Shown here: piece by piece, positions 27,066 to 35,677 of the stretch | Layout of the letters: each line of letters starts with the position of its first letter | How positions within the stretch are numbered: the first letter of the stretch is position 1 | Assembly: GCA_963707275.1 (NCBI GenBank) | Contig: CAVPPH010000001.1 | Span: 1,178,001-1,242,000 of the forward strand | Length of the DNA stretch: 64,000 nucleotides | Reading direction: 5' to 3' | Origin: JACKBK01 sp963707275 | GTDB lineage: Bacteria > Chloroflexota > Anaerolineae > JAAEKA01 | Notes under the pieces: model-generated | Databases searched by the model: none | The model's input: the letters and a program-made list of their open reading frames with translations, nothing else | What the model was told of the DNA's origin: nothing | Program-made: the position numbers and the translations under genes

Positions 27066-28841
27066 ATGAAGCGTAACCTGATGCTTTGCTTGTTGGTTGT
27101 TACACTCGTCAGTCTGGCCGTTGTGCCAGTTGCGGCTGCACCCGCCGTCGCGCCCTGCACACCGGGCGCGGCCTACAATCCTGCCTGCGACGTTGACCAC
27201 GACGGCGATGTGGATATCCTCGACGTCCAGCTCGCTGCCGGCCACTGGAACCAGTCCGGCGCGTTCACCAGTGGCGGCTGGGAGCTGACCGGCAACGCCG
27301 GGACCAACCCTGCCAGCAACTTCCTGGGAACCACTGACAATACAGCGCTGGAGCTGCGCGCCAACAACTGGCGCGTCCTACGCCTGGAGCCCAACGGCCC
27401 CAGGCCGAACGTCATTGCGGGCAGCAACGCCAACACTGCTACCGCCGGCGTCGAAAGCGCGGCCATTGCCGGCGGCGGCAGTGACACGCTCCCCAACCGC
27501 GTTACCGACAGCTACGGCGCTGTCGGCGGCGGCTACGCCAACACAGCCGGCGACAACGCCGGCACAGTCAACGACCGCGCCTTTGCCACAGTGGGTGGCG
27601 GCGGTGGCAATACGGCCAGCGGCTGGAAGTCGACGATCGGCGGAGGCTGGTACAACATCGCCAGCGGTGAAGAATCCTTTGTCGGCGGCGGGCAGGTCAA
27701 TGAGAGCAGCGGGTTCTACGCTGCCATCGCCGGCGGCTACAGCAACATTGCCAACGGCAGCTACGCCACAGTGGCCGGAGGCAACGACAACCAGGCGTCG
27801 GGCACGGCCGCTACGGTTGGGGGCGGGGGCGGCAACTGGGCGTCCGCGTACGGCGTGGTGGCCGGCGGCCAGGACAACACGGCCAATCCCTACGGCACAG
27901 TGCCGGGCGGCCGCAACAATTTTGCTTCTGGCGACTACAGCCTGGCCGCAGGCCGGCGCGCCAAAGCATATTACGACGGCGACTTTGTCTGGGCCGACAG
28001 CGCGGACGCCGACTTCGGCTCCACTGCGGCCAACCAGTTCGTGGTGCGGGCATCAGGCGGCGTCGGGCTGGGCACTGGCAGCCCGGCCAACCAGTTGCAC
28101 GTGACCGAAAGCATCAACGCTGACGCCTCGCCGGGCAATCACGTCGCCCAGATTCAGAACACGTCCACCGGCAGCAGCGGCGATGTGCTGGCGCTAAAGA
28201 TCGGCTACACCGGGAACCCGGTGGACAGCAACAACTACATCACGTTCTTCAAGGGTACCGACGCCAGCGTCGGGTCCATCGAAGGCAACGGCAGCGGCGG
28301 CGTGGTGCTGGCCGGGCCGGGCAACGAGATTGCGCTGTGGCTGCCGAAGTTGAACCCGGCCGAGCCAATGGCGCCTGGCGACATCGTCGGCGTGGTAGAT
28401 GGCAGGGTGACACCGGATACGACCGGCGCGTCGCAGGTTTTCATCGTTGCATCCAACGCTATGCTGGCGGGCAACGATCCGGGCCAGAGCGACCGGGACG
28501 CCTACGCACTGGTAACTGTACTGGGCCTGGCGCAGGTGCTAGTCACAGGACCGGTGTATGCCGGCGACCTGATTCTGCCTTCAGGTCGCGCCGACGGCGC
28601 TGGCACAGCGGTCTCACCGGACAAGTTCCAGTTGCGGCAAGCTGGGCTGATCGCCGGACAGGTCTGGTCCTCGGACAACGCCGCGGGCGAGCGACTGGTC
28701 ACGGTCGCGGTGGGAATAGACAACGTCGGGCCGATTCTGCAGAGCCTGCAGGCCCAATACCAGCAACAGGAAACGCGCATCGCCGAGCTCGAGGCGCGTC
28801 TGGTCGCGCTGGAACAGGCGGCCGGGACTACCGGCAACTGA
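27066..28841 (+). CDS. Secreted dockerin-like protein with GGG-N-ASG head repeats
   Basis: 591 residues, intact. A signal peptide ends at VPVAAAPA. One dockerin-type half-module, ACDVDHDGDVDILDVQLAAG, follows. Residues about 110-310 are 15-16-residue repeats of the type ATVGGGGGNTASGW and STIGGGWYNIASG, like YadA-type trimeric heads. Then comes FVWADSADADFGSTAANQF, common before phage tail-spike-like domains. The C-terminal part (APGDIVGVVDGRVTPDT, LVTGPVYAGDLILPSG) resembles the domain shared by the neighbouring family and ends in a coiled coil. GGAGG precedes the ATG. Likely a trimeric surface fibre. Confidence 0.8.
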   Translation: MKRNLMLCLLVVTLVSLAVVPVAAAPAVAPCTPGAAYNPACDVDHDGDVDILDVQLAAGHWNQSGAFTSGGWELTGNAGTNPASNFLGTTDNTALELRANNWRVLRLEPNGPRPNVIAGSNANTATAGVESAAIAGGGSDTLPNRVTDSYGAVGGGYANTAGDNAGTVNDRAFATVGGGGGNTASGWKSTIGGGWYNIASGEESFVGGGQVNESSGFYAAIAGGYSNIANGSYATVAGGNDNQASGTAATVGGGGGNWASAYGVVAGGQDNTANPYGTVPGGRNNFASGDYSLAAGRRAKAYYDGDFVWADSADADFGSTAANQFVVRASGGVGLGTGSPANQLHVTESINADASPGNHVAQIQNTSTGSSGDVLALKIGYTGNPVDSNNYITFFKGTDASVGSIEGNGSGGVVLAGPGNEIALWLPKLNPAEPMAPGDIVGVVDGRVTPDTTGASQVFIVASNAMLAGNDPGQSDRDAYALVTVLGLAQVLVTGPVYAGDLILPSGRADGAGTAVSPDKFQLRQAGLIAGQVWSSDNAAGERLVTVAVGIDNVGPILQSLQAQYQQQETRIAELEARLVALEQAAGTTGN

Positions 28842-28864
28842 ACCATGGAAACGAGCTACACTCA

Positions 28865-29551
28865 ATGATTCGAAAGTCTGCAATTGGAGGTTGTTTGCTG
28901 GCCTGCACATTGTTGCTGGCCGCGTGCGCCCCGGTCGTCACCAGCGGCCCACCGCCTGCAATTCAGCCTGACCAGCCAGTGGTGCTGGCAGTCGGCGACA
29001 GCGCGCAGATCGATGGCGACACCCTGACATTCTCGTCGGTCCTCGAAGACTCGCGCTGCCCCAGCCAGGTAAGCTGCGCCTGGAGCGGCCGGGCCGTGCT
29101 TCAGTTTCGCCTCGACACCGCCGATGGCCAGCGGCACGATTTCCAGTTGATCACGAAGCACGGCCCGGCTAAGACGACGCAGGCAGTGCAGGCCGGCCAC
29201 GTCTTCGAACTGCAAGGGCTGGAGCCGTACCCGGAGACGCCTGATCGCACGATCCCACAGCGCAACTACCGCGCCACCGTGACCGTCGCGCCGCTGGCAA
29301 CGGCGGACTGTCCGCTGCGCGAAAACGATCCCAACGGCTACCTGACGCTGATCTGCCGCCACGTGGTCGAAAGTGGGATCAACGTTGAGCCGGCCAACCC
29401 GGCAGCCTACACAATCAGGGACAGCCAGGAAAGCAACCAGAATGGCCGCCCCGTGGCCATGCTTTTTCTCAACTGCTGCGGCATGGGGGACAGGGCCGTG
29501 ATCGACACAGAGACTGGCGAGGTGTTGTCGTTTGATGCAGGCGACTTCTGA
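28865..29551 (+). CDS. Lipoprotein of unknown function
   Basis: 228 residues with a lipoprotein signal (LLACTLLLAACAP). The body has VLAVGDSAQIDGDTLTFSSV, a Cys pair in DSRCPSQVSCAWSG, and a second Cys-rich part (TADCPLRENDPNGYL, LFLNCCGMGDRAV). The strand pattern around FSSVLEDSRCPSQVSCAWSG resembles small beta-rich lipoproteins with a conserved C-P-x-x-V-x-C-x-W-x-G motif. It lies 23 nt after the dockerin gene on the same strand, so the two may be co-transcribed. No enzymatic motif. Confidence 0.68.
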   Translation: MIRKSAIGGCLLACTLLLAACAPVVTSGPPPAIQPDQPVVLAVGDSAQIDGDTLTFSSVLEDSRCPSQVSCAWSGRAVLQFRLDTADGQRHDFQLITKHGPAKTTQAVQAGHVFELQGLEPYPETPDRTIPQRNYRATVTVAPLATADCPLRENDPNGYLTLICRHVVESGINVEPANPAAYTIRDSQESNQNGRPVAMLFLNCCGMGDRAVIDTETGEVLSFDAGDF

Positions 29552-29744
29552 GGGGCTGGTTGAAGCGTCGCAGGCAGACATCGGAAGTCGACGGCGATTC
29601 GTCACGGCCGCCCTCCAAACGCAGGAGTGCCCGCTGGCTACGGGTTCGTCGACTTCTGATGTCACATTTGGCGGCTTTGGAAACACTTTCTATGCACGGG
29701 CAAGTATCGCAGGACTTTGCTGAACGGTCGAACGAAACCGACTG

Positions 29745-29753
29745 TGGCATAAT
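29745..29753 (+). promoter_or_regulatory. Possible extended -10 for the second beta-helix gene
   Basis: TGG followed by CATAAT lies about 30 nt before the ATG. There is no clear -35. The preceding roughly 190 bp after the lipoprotein gene show nothing else. Confidence 0.3.
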
Positions 29754-29783
29754 GCGGTATGCCATTCTGTGAAGGAAAATCCT

Positions 29784-31223
29784 ATGCCGTCTTCAATTGT
29801 CCTTGCCCTGACCATCTTCCTCGCCGCCCTTTCCGGTATGCCGGCGCCGCCTGCCGCAAGATTGCCGGAAAGTCCAGCGACAACTTTCACCGTCAACAGC
29901 ACAGACGACGCCGACGATGGCGCGTGCAACGCGGCTCATTGCTCGTTGCGCGAAGCAATAAACGCTGCCAATGCGATTGCCGGTGCAGACAGCATCGTTT
30001 TCAACATCCCCGGCAGCGGCGTGAGAAAGGTTCTGCCAACCCGCCCGTTGCCGGCGCTCACAGGACAGATCATACTGGACGGGCTGACGCAGCCCGGCGC
30101 GAGTTGCACGGCCTGGCCGCCTACGTTGTTGATCGAATTACAAGGCATCAACGCAGGCGGTGTTTTCGACATCGGGTTAAACATGGCGACTCACGACAGC
30201 ACCGTGCGCGGGCTGGTGATCAACGGCTGGACAGGCGGCGGCATCAGCCTGCTGGGCAGCGACAACACAATCGAATGCTCCTTCATCGGAACTGACCAAA
30301 GCGGGACGTTCGACGTGCCCAATTTCATCGGCGTCTCTATCGTCCACGCCACCGGCAATCTCGTCGGCGGCGCGGCGGGCGCGGGCAACCTGGTCTCGGG
30401 CAACGCATCGGACGGCATTCGGTTGGTGGGCGTGGCGGCCAGCAACAATACCATCGCCGGCAACGTCATCGGCGCGTCTGCCAGCGGCGCGCCGCTGGGC
30501 AACGGCGGGAGCGGCGTGATGATCACGGAGGGCAGCGGCAACCAGATCGGCGGCGCTGCGCCGGGCGAGGGCAACGTCGTGGCCTACAACGCCAGTGCGG
30601 GCGTGATGATCCTGGCAGGCACCGGCAACCGGGTGCCGGGCAACTCGATCCGCGACAACGGCGGGCTGGGGATCGATCTGAGCGGCGACGGCGTTACCGC
30701 CAACGACCCACTGGACCCGGACGTCGGCGCCAACCTCTTGCAGAACTTCCCGACGCTGACCAGCGCGACGGTGGCCGGCGGCGTCAGCGTGACGGGCAGC
30801 ATCAACAGCACGCCCGACACCGAGCTGACCATAGAGGTCTACGGTAACTCAGCCTGCGATTTATCGGGCTATGGCGAAGGGGCAAGGTTCGTCGGAGCGG
30901 TCACTGTCACGACCGCAGCCAACGGCAACGGCGCGTTCTCCGCCACCTTCCCGACAACGCCGGACGGCTTCTGGCTGACCGCGACGGCCACCGACCTGGC
31001 CGGCAACGCGTCGGAGTTCGGCCCCTGCCGCGGGCTGAGCTGCTATCTCGACTACAATCACAACGGCCGGGTGGATACGCAGGACATCATGCAGGTAGCG
31101 TCGCACTGGAACAACCCCGCCGCGTACAACGCAATCTATGATATCGCACCGCCCTTCGGCAGCCCCATCGACACGCTGGACATCCACGCGGTGGCCGGGG
31201 AATGGGGAGCGCTCTGTCCGTAG
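29784..31223 (+). CDS. Secreted CSLREA beta-helix protein with C-terminal dockerin
   Basis: 479 residues, intact. Order: signal peptide (IVLALTIFLAALSG), TTFTVNSTDDADDGAC, the exact CSLREA motif HCSLREAINAANA, a beta-helix with NLVSGNASDGI and GNSIRDNGGLGIDL turns, an Ig-like strand region (VTGSINSTPDTELTIEVYGN), and a C-terminal dockerin. In the dockerin the first loop DYNHNGRVDTQDIMQVA is intact but the second reads DIAPPFGSPIDTLDI without calcium ligands in the normal places. An AAGGA site supports the ATG. Likely displayed or docked outside the cell. Confidence 0.86.
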   Translation: MPSSIVLALTIFLAALSGMPAPPAARLPESPATTFTVNSTDDADDGACNAAHCSLREAINAANAIAGADSIVFNIPGSGVRKVLPTRPLPALTGQIILDGLTQPGASCTAWPPTLLIELQGINAGGVFDIGLNMATHDSTVRGLVINGWTGGGISLLGSDNTIECSFIGTDQSGTFDVPNFIGVSIVHATGNLVGGAAGAGNLVSGNASDGIRLVGVAASNNTIAGNVIGASASGAPLGNGGSGVMITEGSGNQIGGAAPGEGNVVAYNASAGVMILAGTGNRVPGNSIRDNGGLGIDLSGDGVTANDPLDPDVGANLLQNFPTLTSATVAGGVSVTGSINSTPDTELTIEVYGNSACDLSGYGEGARFVGAVTVTTAANGNGAFSATFPTTPDGFWLTATATDLAGNASEFGPCRGLSCYLDYNHNGRVDTQDIMQVASHWNNPAAYNAIYDIAPPFGSPIDTLDIHAVAGEWGALCP

Positions 31224-31230
31224 CGTAGTA

Positions 31231-31291
31231 GAGTTGCCAACTCTTCGCAGGGTTCCAGAGTTGCCAACTTTTCCGAAGAGTTGGCAACTCT
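31231..31291. repeat. Palindromic GTTGCCAACTTTTC element, copy 3, with extra half-site
   Basis: AGAGTTGCCAACT and AGTTGGCAACTCT pair perfectly over 13 bp. A further half-site GAGTTGCCAACTCT lies just upstream. It sits between the convergent beta-helix and sulfatase genes and could terminate both. Confidence 0.72.
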
Positions 31292-31297
31292 TTGCGT

Positions 31298-33070
31298 TCA
31301 CGGCCCCGGCAAACAGACCTCGCCCCAGCGCGCGGCGATGATGACCACATCTGCGGTGTCCACCACGCTGTCGCCGTTGAGGTCGAAGCGCGGCTCCCAG
31401 CCGGGCGACTGACGGCGTGTCGCCCCAGTGCGGCAGCAGCAGGCCGATATCTGCGATCGTCACCTCAGCGCTGCCGTCGAAGTCCAGCTCAGCGCAGGCT
31501 GGCTCAATCACGCCGATCGGCGGCGGCGGTCCCATCTCCATGGCGCGGCAGCCCTCGGTAGTACAGGTGTGCAGGTTGAACAGCCAGTACGACAGCAACG
31601 CCGCATCGTTGGGCGGCGTGTTGGCGATACTGGTTCTCCAGCTCGTAGGGGTCGTTGACCAGATCGTACAGCTCGCGCTCGCCGTTGTCGTACTCGATGT
31701 ATTTCAGCGTCGCCGTGCGCAGCCCGCTGTAGAAGAGCGGCACGCTGGCGAAGCGCGGGATATCGAACGGGTCGGGCGGCTCGCCCAGCGGGTCGCGCTC
31801 CAGCCGGTGGTCGCCGACATACTGCTCGAACAGGAACGCCTGCCGCCACTCCTCGGGAGCGGGCGGCGTGGCACCCAACAGCGGCATCAGCGAGCGGCCA
31901 TCCATGTAGTCGGGCACTGGGAATGCCGGCGATCTCGGCGAAGGTCGGGCCCAGGTCTACCAGTCCGGCAAGCTCCGTCCTCGTCTCGCCCGCGGGCACG
32001 CCTGGCCCGCGCACGAACATCGGCACGCGAATGTCCTCCTCGTAGCCCAGGTACTTGCCCGGCAGCAGCCGGTGCTGGCCCATGTGGTAGCCATTGTCGC
32101 TGGTGAAAATGATGTAGGTGTTGTCGAGCTGGCCGATAGCCTCCAGCGGTCTGGACCAGACCGGCGATGAACTCATCCACGGCCTGCATCGATTGCAGCC
32201 ATTTGCGATAGTCGTCATCGATCTGCTGGATGTCTGTCTCGGTCAACAGCGGCAGGCTGGCGATGCCCTGCGGCTTGTCGCTGACGTCGGCCTCGTTGAA
32301 GGACGGCGTGCGCGGCGCGATGGTGCCGGTGAAGAGCGTGCTGTGGCGCGGCGCAGGCGTCGAGGGCGCGTGCGGCGAGAACGTCGAGAAGTAGACAAAG
32401 AAGGGCTGGCCGATGGCAATGCGTGCGGGTGATGAAGTTCTGCGCCTTGGCGCTCAACACGTCCTGCAGGTAGTCCTCGGGGTCGCTGCCATAGGCCACC
32501 AGCGTACCGTTGTCGTTGAGGGTGTAGTTGAACTGGTCGTAGCCCGGCCGGGTGGGCGCCGGCGCGACCCACTCGTTCCAGCCGGGCGGGATGTAGGTCA
32601 GCCCGCTGTCAGCGGGGTAGCGGTTGAGGTACTTGCCGAACAGTACGGTGCGATAGCCGGCGCCTTGCAGCCGCGTTGCCATGGTGTCGTTCTCCAGCCC
32701 CAGGTCGCGGAAGGACTCGAAGCCGCCTTCGGGCGGACCATTGGTGAGCACGCCGGTGTTGTGGACGTATTGGCCGCGCAGCATCGAGGCGCGCGACGGG
32801 CAGCAGATCGACGCATTGACGAAGAAATTGGGCAGCGTGACACCCTGGTCGGCCAGCAGCGCCTGCAGATTGGGCATGGTATTGACGGTCCCCAGATCCA
32901 GATCAAGATCGTCGGCGAAAATCAGGATGATATTGGGCGGCGCAGGGGCTTCATCGGCCTGCCGGGCAGCGCTGTTTTCAGGCGGAAACAGCGCCAGCCG
33001 GTGGCACGAACAGCAAGGCCACAAGGCAAGCAAGCAAGACAATTCTCCACCATACAGTCAAACGTGTCAT
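31298..33070 (-). CDS. Cys-type sulfatase with C-terminal dockerin (several frame changes)
   Basis: Start MTRLTVWWRIVLL with a signal peptide; frame changes occur in the signal and near 32430, 32150, 31920, 31630 and 31420. Sulfatase motifs are clear: NIILIFADDLD (metal-binding Asp pair), the formylglycine motif CCPSRASMLRG (C-x-P-S-R), GKYLNRYP, FTSDNGYHMGQH and IRVPMFVRGPG. The C-terminus has two dockerin-like repeats, LDFDGSAEVTIADIGLLL and FDLNGDSVVDTADVVIIA, ending CLPGP. It would desulfate carbohydrates outside the cell and needs a formylglycine-generating enzyme encoded elsewhere. Confidence 0.82.
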
Positions 33071-33148
33071 TGGTCATCCTCCACTGGTCACACAGTAATT
33101 GCGCGTCGGAATGGGCTGGCGAAGAGGGGCATGCGCACGAACGACGCC

Positions 33149-33178
33149 ATTATACCCGGCAGCGGCGGCGGCGCACAA
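33149..33178 (-). promoter_or_regulatory. Sigma-70-like promoter for the sulfatase gene
   Basis: On the minus strand TTGTGC and TATAAT stand 18 bp apart, about 80 nt before the sulfatase ATG. Confidence 0.5.
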
Positions 33179-33290
33179 TGTGAACGAACCTGGCTGCGCC
33201 GGTCAGTCGACCAGCAATGATCGGGCGGCGATTGAGCCTGGTTGAAGCTCGCCCTCCCGTTCCAAACGTACTCTGAATGAGACCAACAAC

Positions 33291-33318
33291 TTGCTAATCT
33301 GACCAAACGCGCTACAAT
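33291..33318 (+). promoter_or_regulatory. Sigma-70-like promoter for the next dockerin gene
   Basis: TTGCTA and TACAAT with a 16-bp spacer. The leader to the ATG is about 110 nt and shows no obvious structure. The divergent sulfatase promoter lies 110 bp away; the rest of this 365-bp gap holds nothing recognisable. Confidence 0.5.
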
Positions 33319-33435
33319 CGCTCGTGCTTCGTTGCCTGATTGTACGAAACCTGTTGCTCTGGCTACTGGCTCCAGACCAGCAGGATAAACGTGCGCGCAG
33401 GCGCCGCAACCCACTCTGGTCCCAAGGAGGACACC

Positions 33436-34066
33436 ATGGACGATTCGACTCGCGCGCCGCGCAGGCGCACCGTGCCAGGCTTTGCCTGGCTGCTGGCCGG
33501 TCTACTGATCGGCGGCCTTCTGATGACTGCCTGGCAGGCCCGCGCGGCCGGCTCCGGCTACGACCCGCAGCTCGACGTCAACCACGACGGCGTCATCAAC
33601 ACACTGGACATCCAGTCCACCGCTGGATCCTGGAATACCAGCGGCGACCCGACGCTGGTCAATCTGGTGACGCGCGGCTATTACCAGACCAGCAGCACGT
33701 TCGCCGGAAACGCAGCGCTGACGGCGTGCGCGGCCGGCTATCACATGGCAAACATGGCCGAGATGTAGAACACCAGCGCCTTGCGCTACGCCAAAGAGGT
33801 GCCGGGCGCGTTCAAGGCGCAGGACAGCGGCAACGGACCGCCCTTCTCGCTCACCGGCTGGGTTCGCACGGGCGTGTCGTCCAATACCAGCACACAGGTG
33901 GGCGCGGGCAACTGTGCGTTGTGGACCTCCAATTCGGCTGCCAACAACGGCACGACGGTGGCGCTCAATCCGCAACTGGCTCGTGACTGGCACCAACCTC
34001 AGCCCATGGGACGGGTTGACAGCGACGTGCAGCACGGCAAAGCGGGTGTGGTGCGTACAGGACTGA
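33436..34066 (+). CDS. Secreted dockerin half-module protein with Cys/Trp-rich domain (in-frame TAG and one frame change)
   Basis: A signal anchor (AWLLAGLLIGGLLMTAWQA) is followed by a single dockerin half-module, LDVNHDGVINTLDIQSTAG, then a domain with CAAGYHMANMAEM, YAKEVPGAFKAQD, GWVRTG, NCALWTSNSAANNGTTVALN and, after a frame change near 33978, LSPWDGLTATCSTAKRVWCV. The TAG at 33766 falls where a homologue would continue (M-TAG-N-T-S-A-L-R-Y). Four Cys and conserved Trp suggest a small disulfide-bonded binding domain. Broken as sequenced; real disruption or error is undecided. Confidence 0.65.
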
Positions 34067-34090
34067 CGGAGCAGTCTTCCCTGATCCAGC

Positions 34091-34149
34091 CCCCTGGGGT
34101 TTCTGAAGCGCGGCCGCGTGTTTGTAGCCCGAACTGAAACCCCAAGGGG
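34091..34149 (+). terminator. Terminator-like hairpin after the dockerin gene
   Basis: CCCC-TGGGGTTTC pairs with GAAACCCCAAGGGG, with one unpaired base. It lies 25 nt after the stop and before the next promoter. Confidence 0.55.
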
Positions 34150-34163
34150 TTTGCGGCCGGGGG

Positions 34164-34191
34164 TTGACAATCGCGCCGTTCGACATACAAT
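34164..34191 (+). promoter_or_regulatory. Strong sigma-70-like promoter
   Basis: A perfect TTGACA and TACAAT with a 16-bp spacer precede the decapeptide-repeat gene, with a leader of about 45 nt ending in TGAGGAG. Confidence 0.65.
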
Positions 34192-34243
34192 CCTCCCCAC
34201 CGAACCGCGCACTGATTGTGCACAACTTGATGAGGAGATACCC

Positions 34244-35578
34244 ATGAAAATTCGGATACTGACCGTGCTCGCCTTGATGCTGGGCACGTTGACCCCAGTA
34301 GCGGCATATGCCGCGCCCGGCAGAGTTGCCAACTTTTCCCTCCGGGACGGTTCCCAGTCGGCAAAGTTGGCAACTCTTCCAACGCTTTCCGGCCCCTGCG
34401 CGCCGGGCGCGATCTACGAATTGGCCTGTGACGTTGACCGTGACGGCGACGTCGACATCTTTGACATCCAGCTCACCGCCGGCCGCTGGGACCAGACCGG
34501 CACGTGGATGAGCGACAACGACCACAACCACCTGGGCCAGACCTGGACAGGCAGCAACAACCCGCTCAAAATCGATGGATCGTTCAGTTCGCCCGACCCC
34601 GCGGCTTTGGTGTTGAGCAATAGCGATCCCCTTGGCGACGGCCTTAGCGTAACCTCGGCTGGTCAAGACGGCATGCAGATAGGATTTACGGGCAGCTACG
34701 GCGTATACGTATTTTCGGCAGGCGACGACGGCTTGCGGGTGCAATCGGCAGGCAGCGACGGCGTGCACATTGAATATGCGGAAGCCGCTGGCGTGCGCGT
34801 GTACGATGCGGGAACCGACGGCGTGTTGATTTGTAGTACCGGGATCGAGTTCGGCTGCAATGAATATGGTACTCTCAGCAACGGCGTAGAAATCGTCAAG
34901 GCCGAAAATTACGGCGTCATGGTGCACTCGGCCGGCGACGACGGCATTTGGGTCGAATCGGCGGACGGCGTCGGCGTGTGGGCCAACACCACGCAGGCCA
35001 GCGGCCAATGGGGGTTCTACACGCCTGACAAGATCCGCGGCAGCAATGTGACGTTGGAGTCGCTCTCGCTGGTGGCGCAGGTCAGCGATCCGGACAGCCT
35101 GGCAGCCGGCGACCTGGTGACGGCGGCGGGTGTGGCTGATCCTCTGTCCGGCAGCACAGTGCATGTGCCACTGGTGCGCCTGGCCGACGGCGCAGCGACC
35201 GCTGTCGTCGGAGTTGTCGAGGGCCGGCTGGTGCTCGTGGAGCATGGCGTGTCGGCGCAGCCGGGTGAGGGAGAAGCGCAGGGCGAGCCGTCGCCGCCAG
35301 AACTGCGCAGCGCCGACGGGCCTGCCCAGCCGGGCGACTACGTGGCGCTCACCATCTACGGCGCAGCGCAGGTGAAAGTGGAAAACGGCGAGGCCCTCGT
35401 GCCCGGCCAGCGAGTGACCGTCGGCGCGAATGGCGCAGCGCGCGCGCTGCGCACGTTCACCGTGCAACTTGCGGGTGGCGAAGGGACAGCCGACATCACG
35501 GAGAGCGCGCCAACGCTGGGCGTTGTGCTGGAACCGCCGGAGGACGGCATGGTCTGGGTGCTGGTGAATCCGCAGTAG
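34244..35578 (+). CDS. Secreted dockerin half-module, decapeptide-repeat, C-terminal tail-domain protein
   Basis: 444 residues, intact, the best reference copy of the family. Order: signal peptide (LALMLGTLTPVAAYAAPG), a segment encoded by an inserted palindrome (RVANFSL), one dockerin half-module (ACDVDRDGDVDIFDIQLTAG), HLGQTW and LKIDGSF, then ten-residue repeats of the form G-V-x-V-x-S-A-G-D-D (GVYVFSAGDD, GLRVQSAGSD, GVMVHSAGDD), and a beta-rich C-terminal domain with AVVGVVEGRLVLV, GDYVALTIYGAAQVKV and the end MVWVLVNPQ. The repeats suggest a beta-solenoid fibre and the C-terminal domain a tail-spike-like cap. Role unknown; surface attachment is an inference. Confidence 0.78.
   Translation: MKIRILTVLALMLGTLTPVAAYAAPGRVANFSLRDGSQSAKLATLPTLSGPCAPGAIYELACDVDRDGDVDIFDIQLTAGRWDQTGTWMSDNDHNHLGQTWTGSNNPLKIDGSFSSPDPAALVLSNSDPLGDGLSVTSAGQDGMQIGFTGSYGVYVFSAGDDGLRVQSAGSDGVHIEYAEAAGVRVYDAGTDGVLICSTGIEFGCNEYGTLSNGVEIVKAENYGVMVHSAGDDGIWVESADGVGVWANTTQASGQWGFYTPDKIRGSNVTLESLSLVAQVSDPDSLAAGDLVTAAGVADPLSGSTVHVPLVRLADGAATAVVGVVEGRLVLVEHGVSAQPGEGEAQGEPSPPELRSADGPAQPGDYVALTIYGAAQVKVENGEALVPGQRVTVGANGAARALRTFTVQLAGGEGTADITESAPTLGVVLEPPEDGMVWVLVNPQ
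34322..34377. repeat. Palindromic element, copy 4, inside a coding sequence
   Basis: AGAGTTGCCAACTTT pairs perfectly over 15 bp with AAAGTTGGCAACTCT around a 26-nt loop. It is in frame and translated as part of the region just after the signal peptide. Its loop matches that of copy 2. Confidence 0.75.
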
Positions 35579-35603
35579 CTGGCGCTCCGGTGGACTGGGC
35601 GCG

Positions 35604-35631
35604 TTGACAACCAGGGGAGAGAACGTATAAT
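35604..35631 (+). promoter_or_regulatory. Strong sigma-70-like promoter for the SARP regulator
   Basis: Perfect TTGACA and TATAAT hexamers with a 16-bp spacer, giving a leader of about 40 nt. Confidence 0.75.
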
Positions 35632-35677
35632 CGATAGCCAATTCCTTCTGCATCGGAGTTCGCCCACCGGCTGAACT

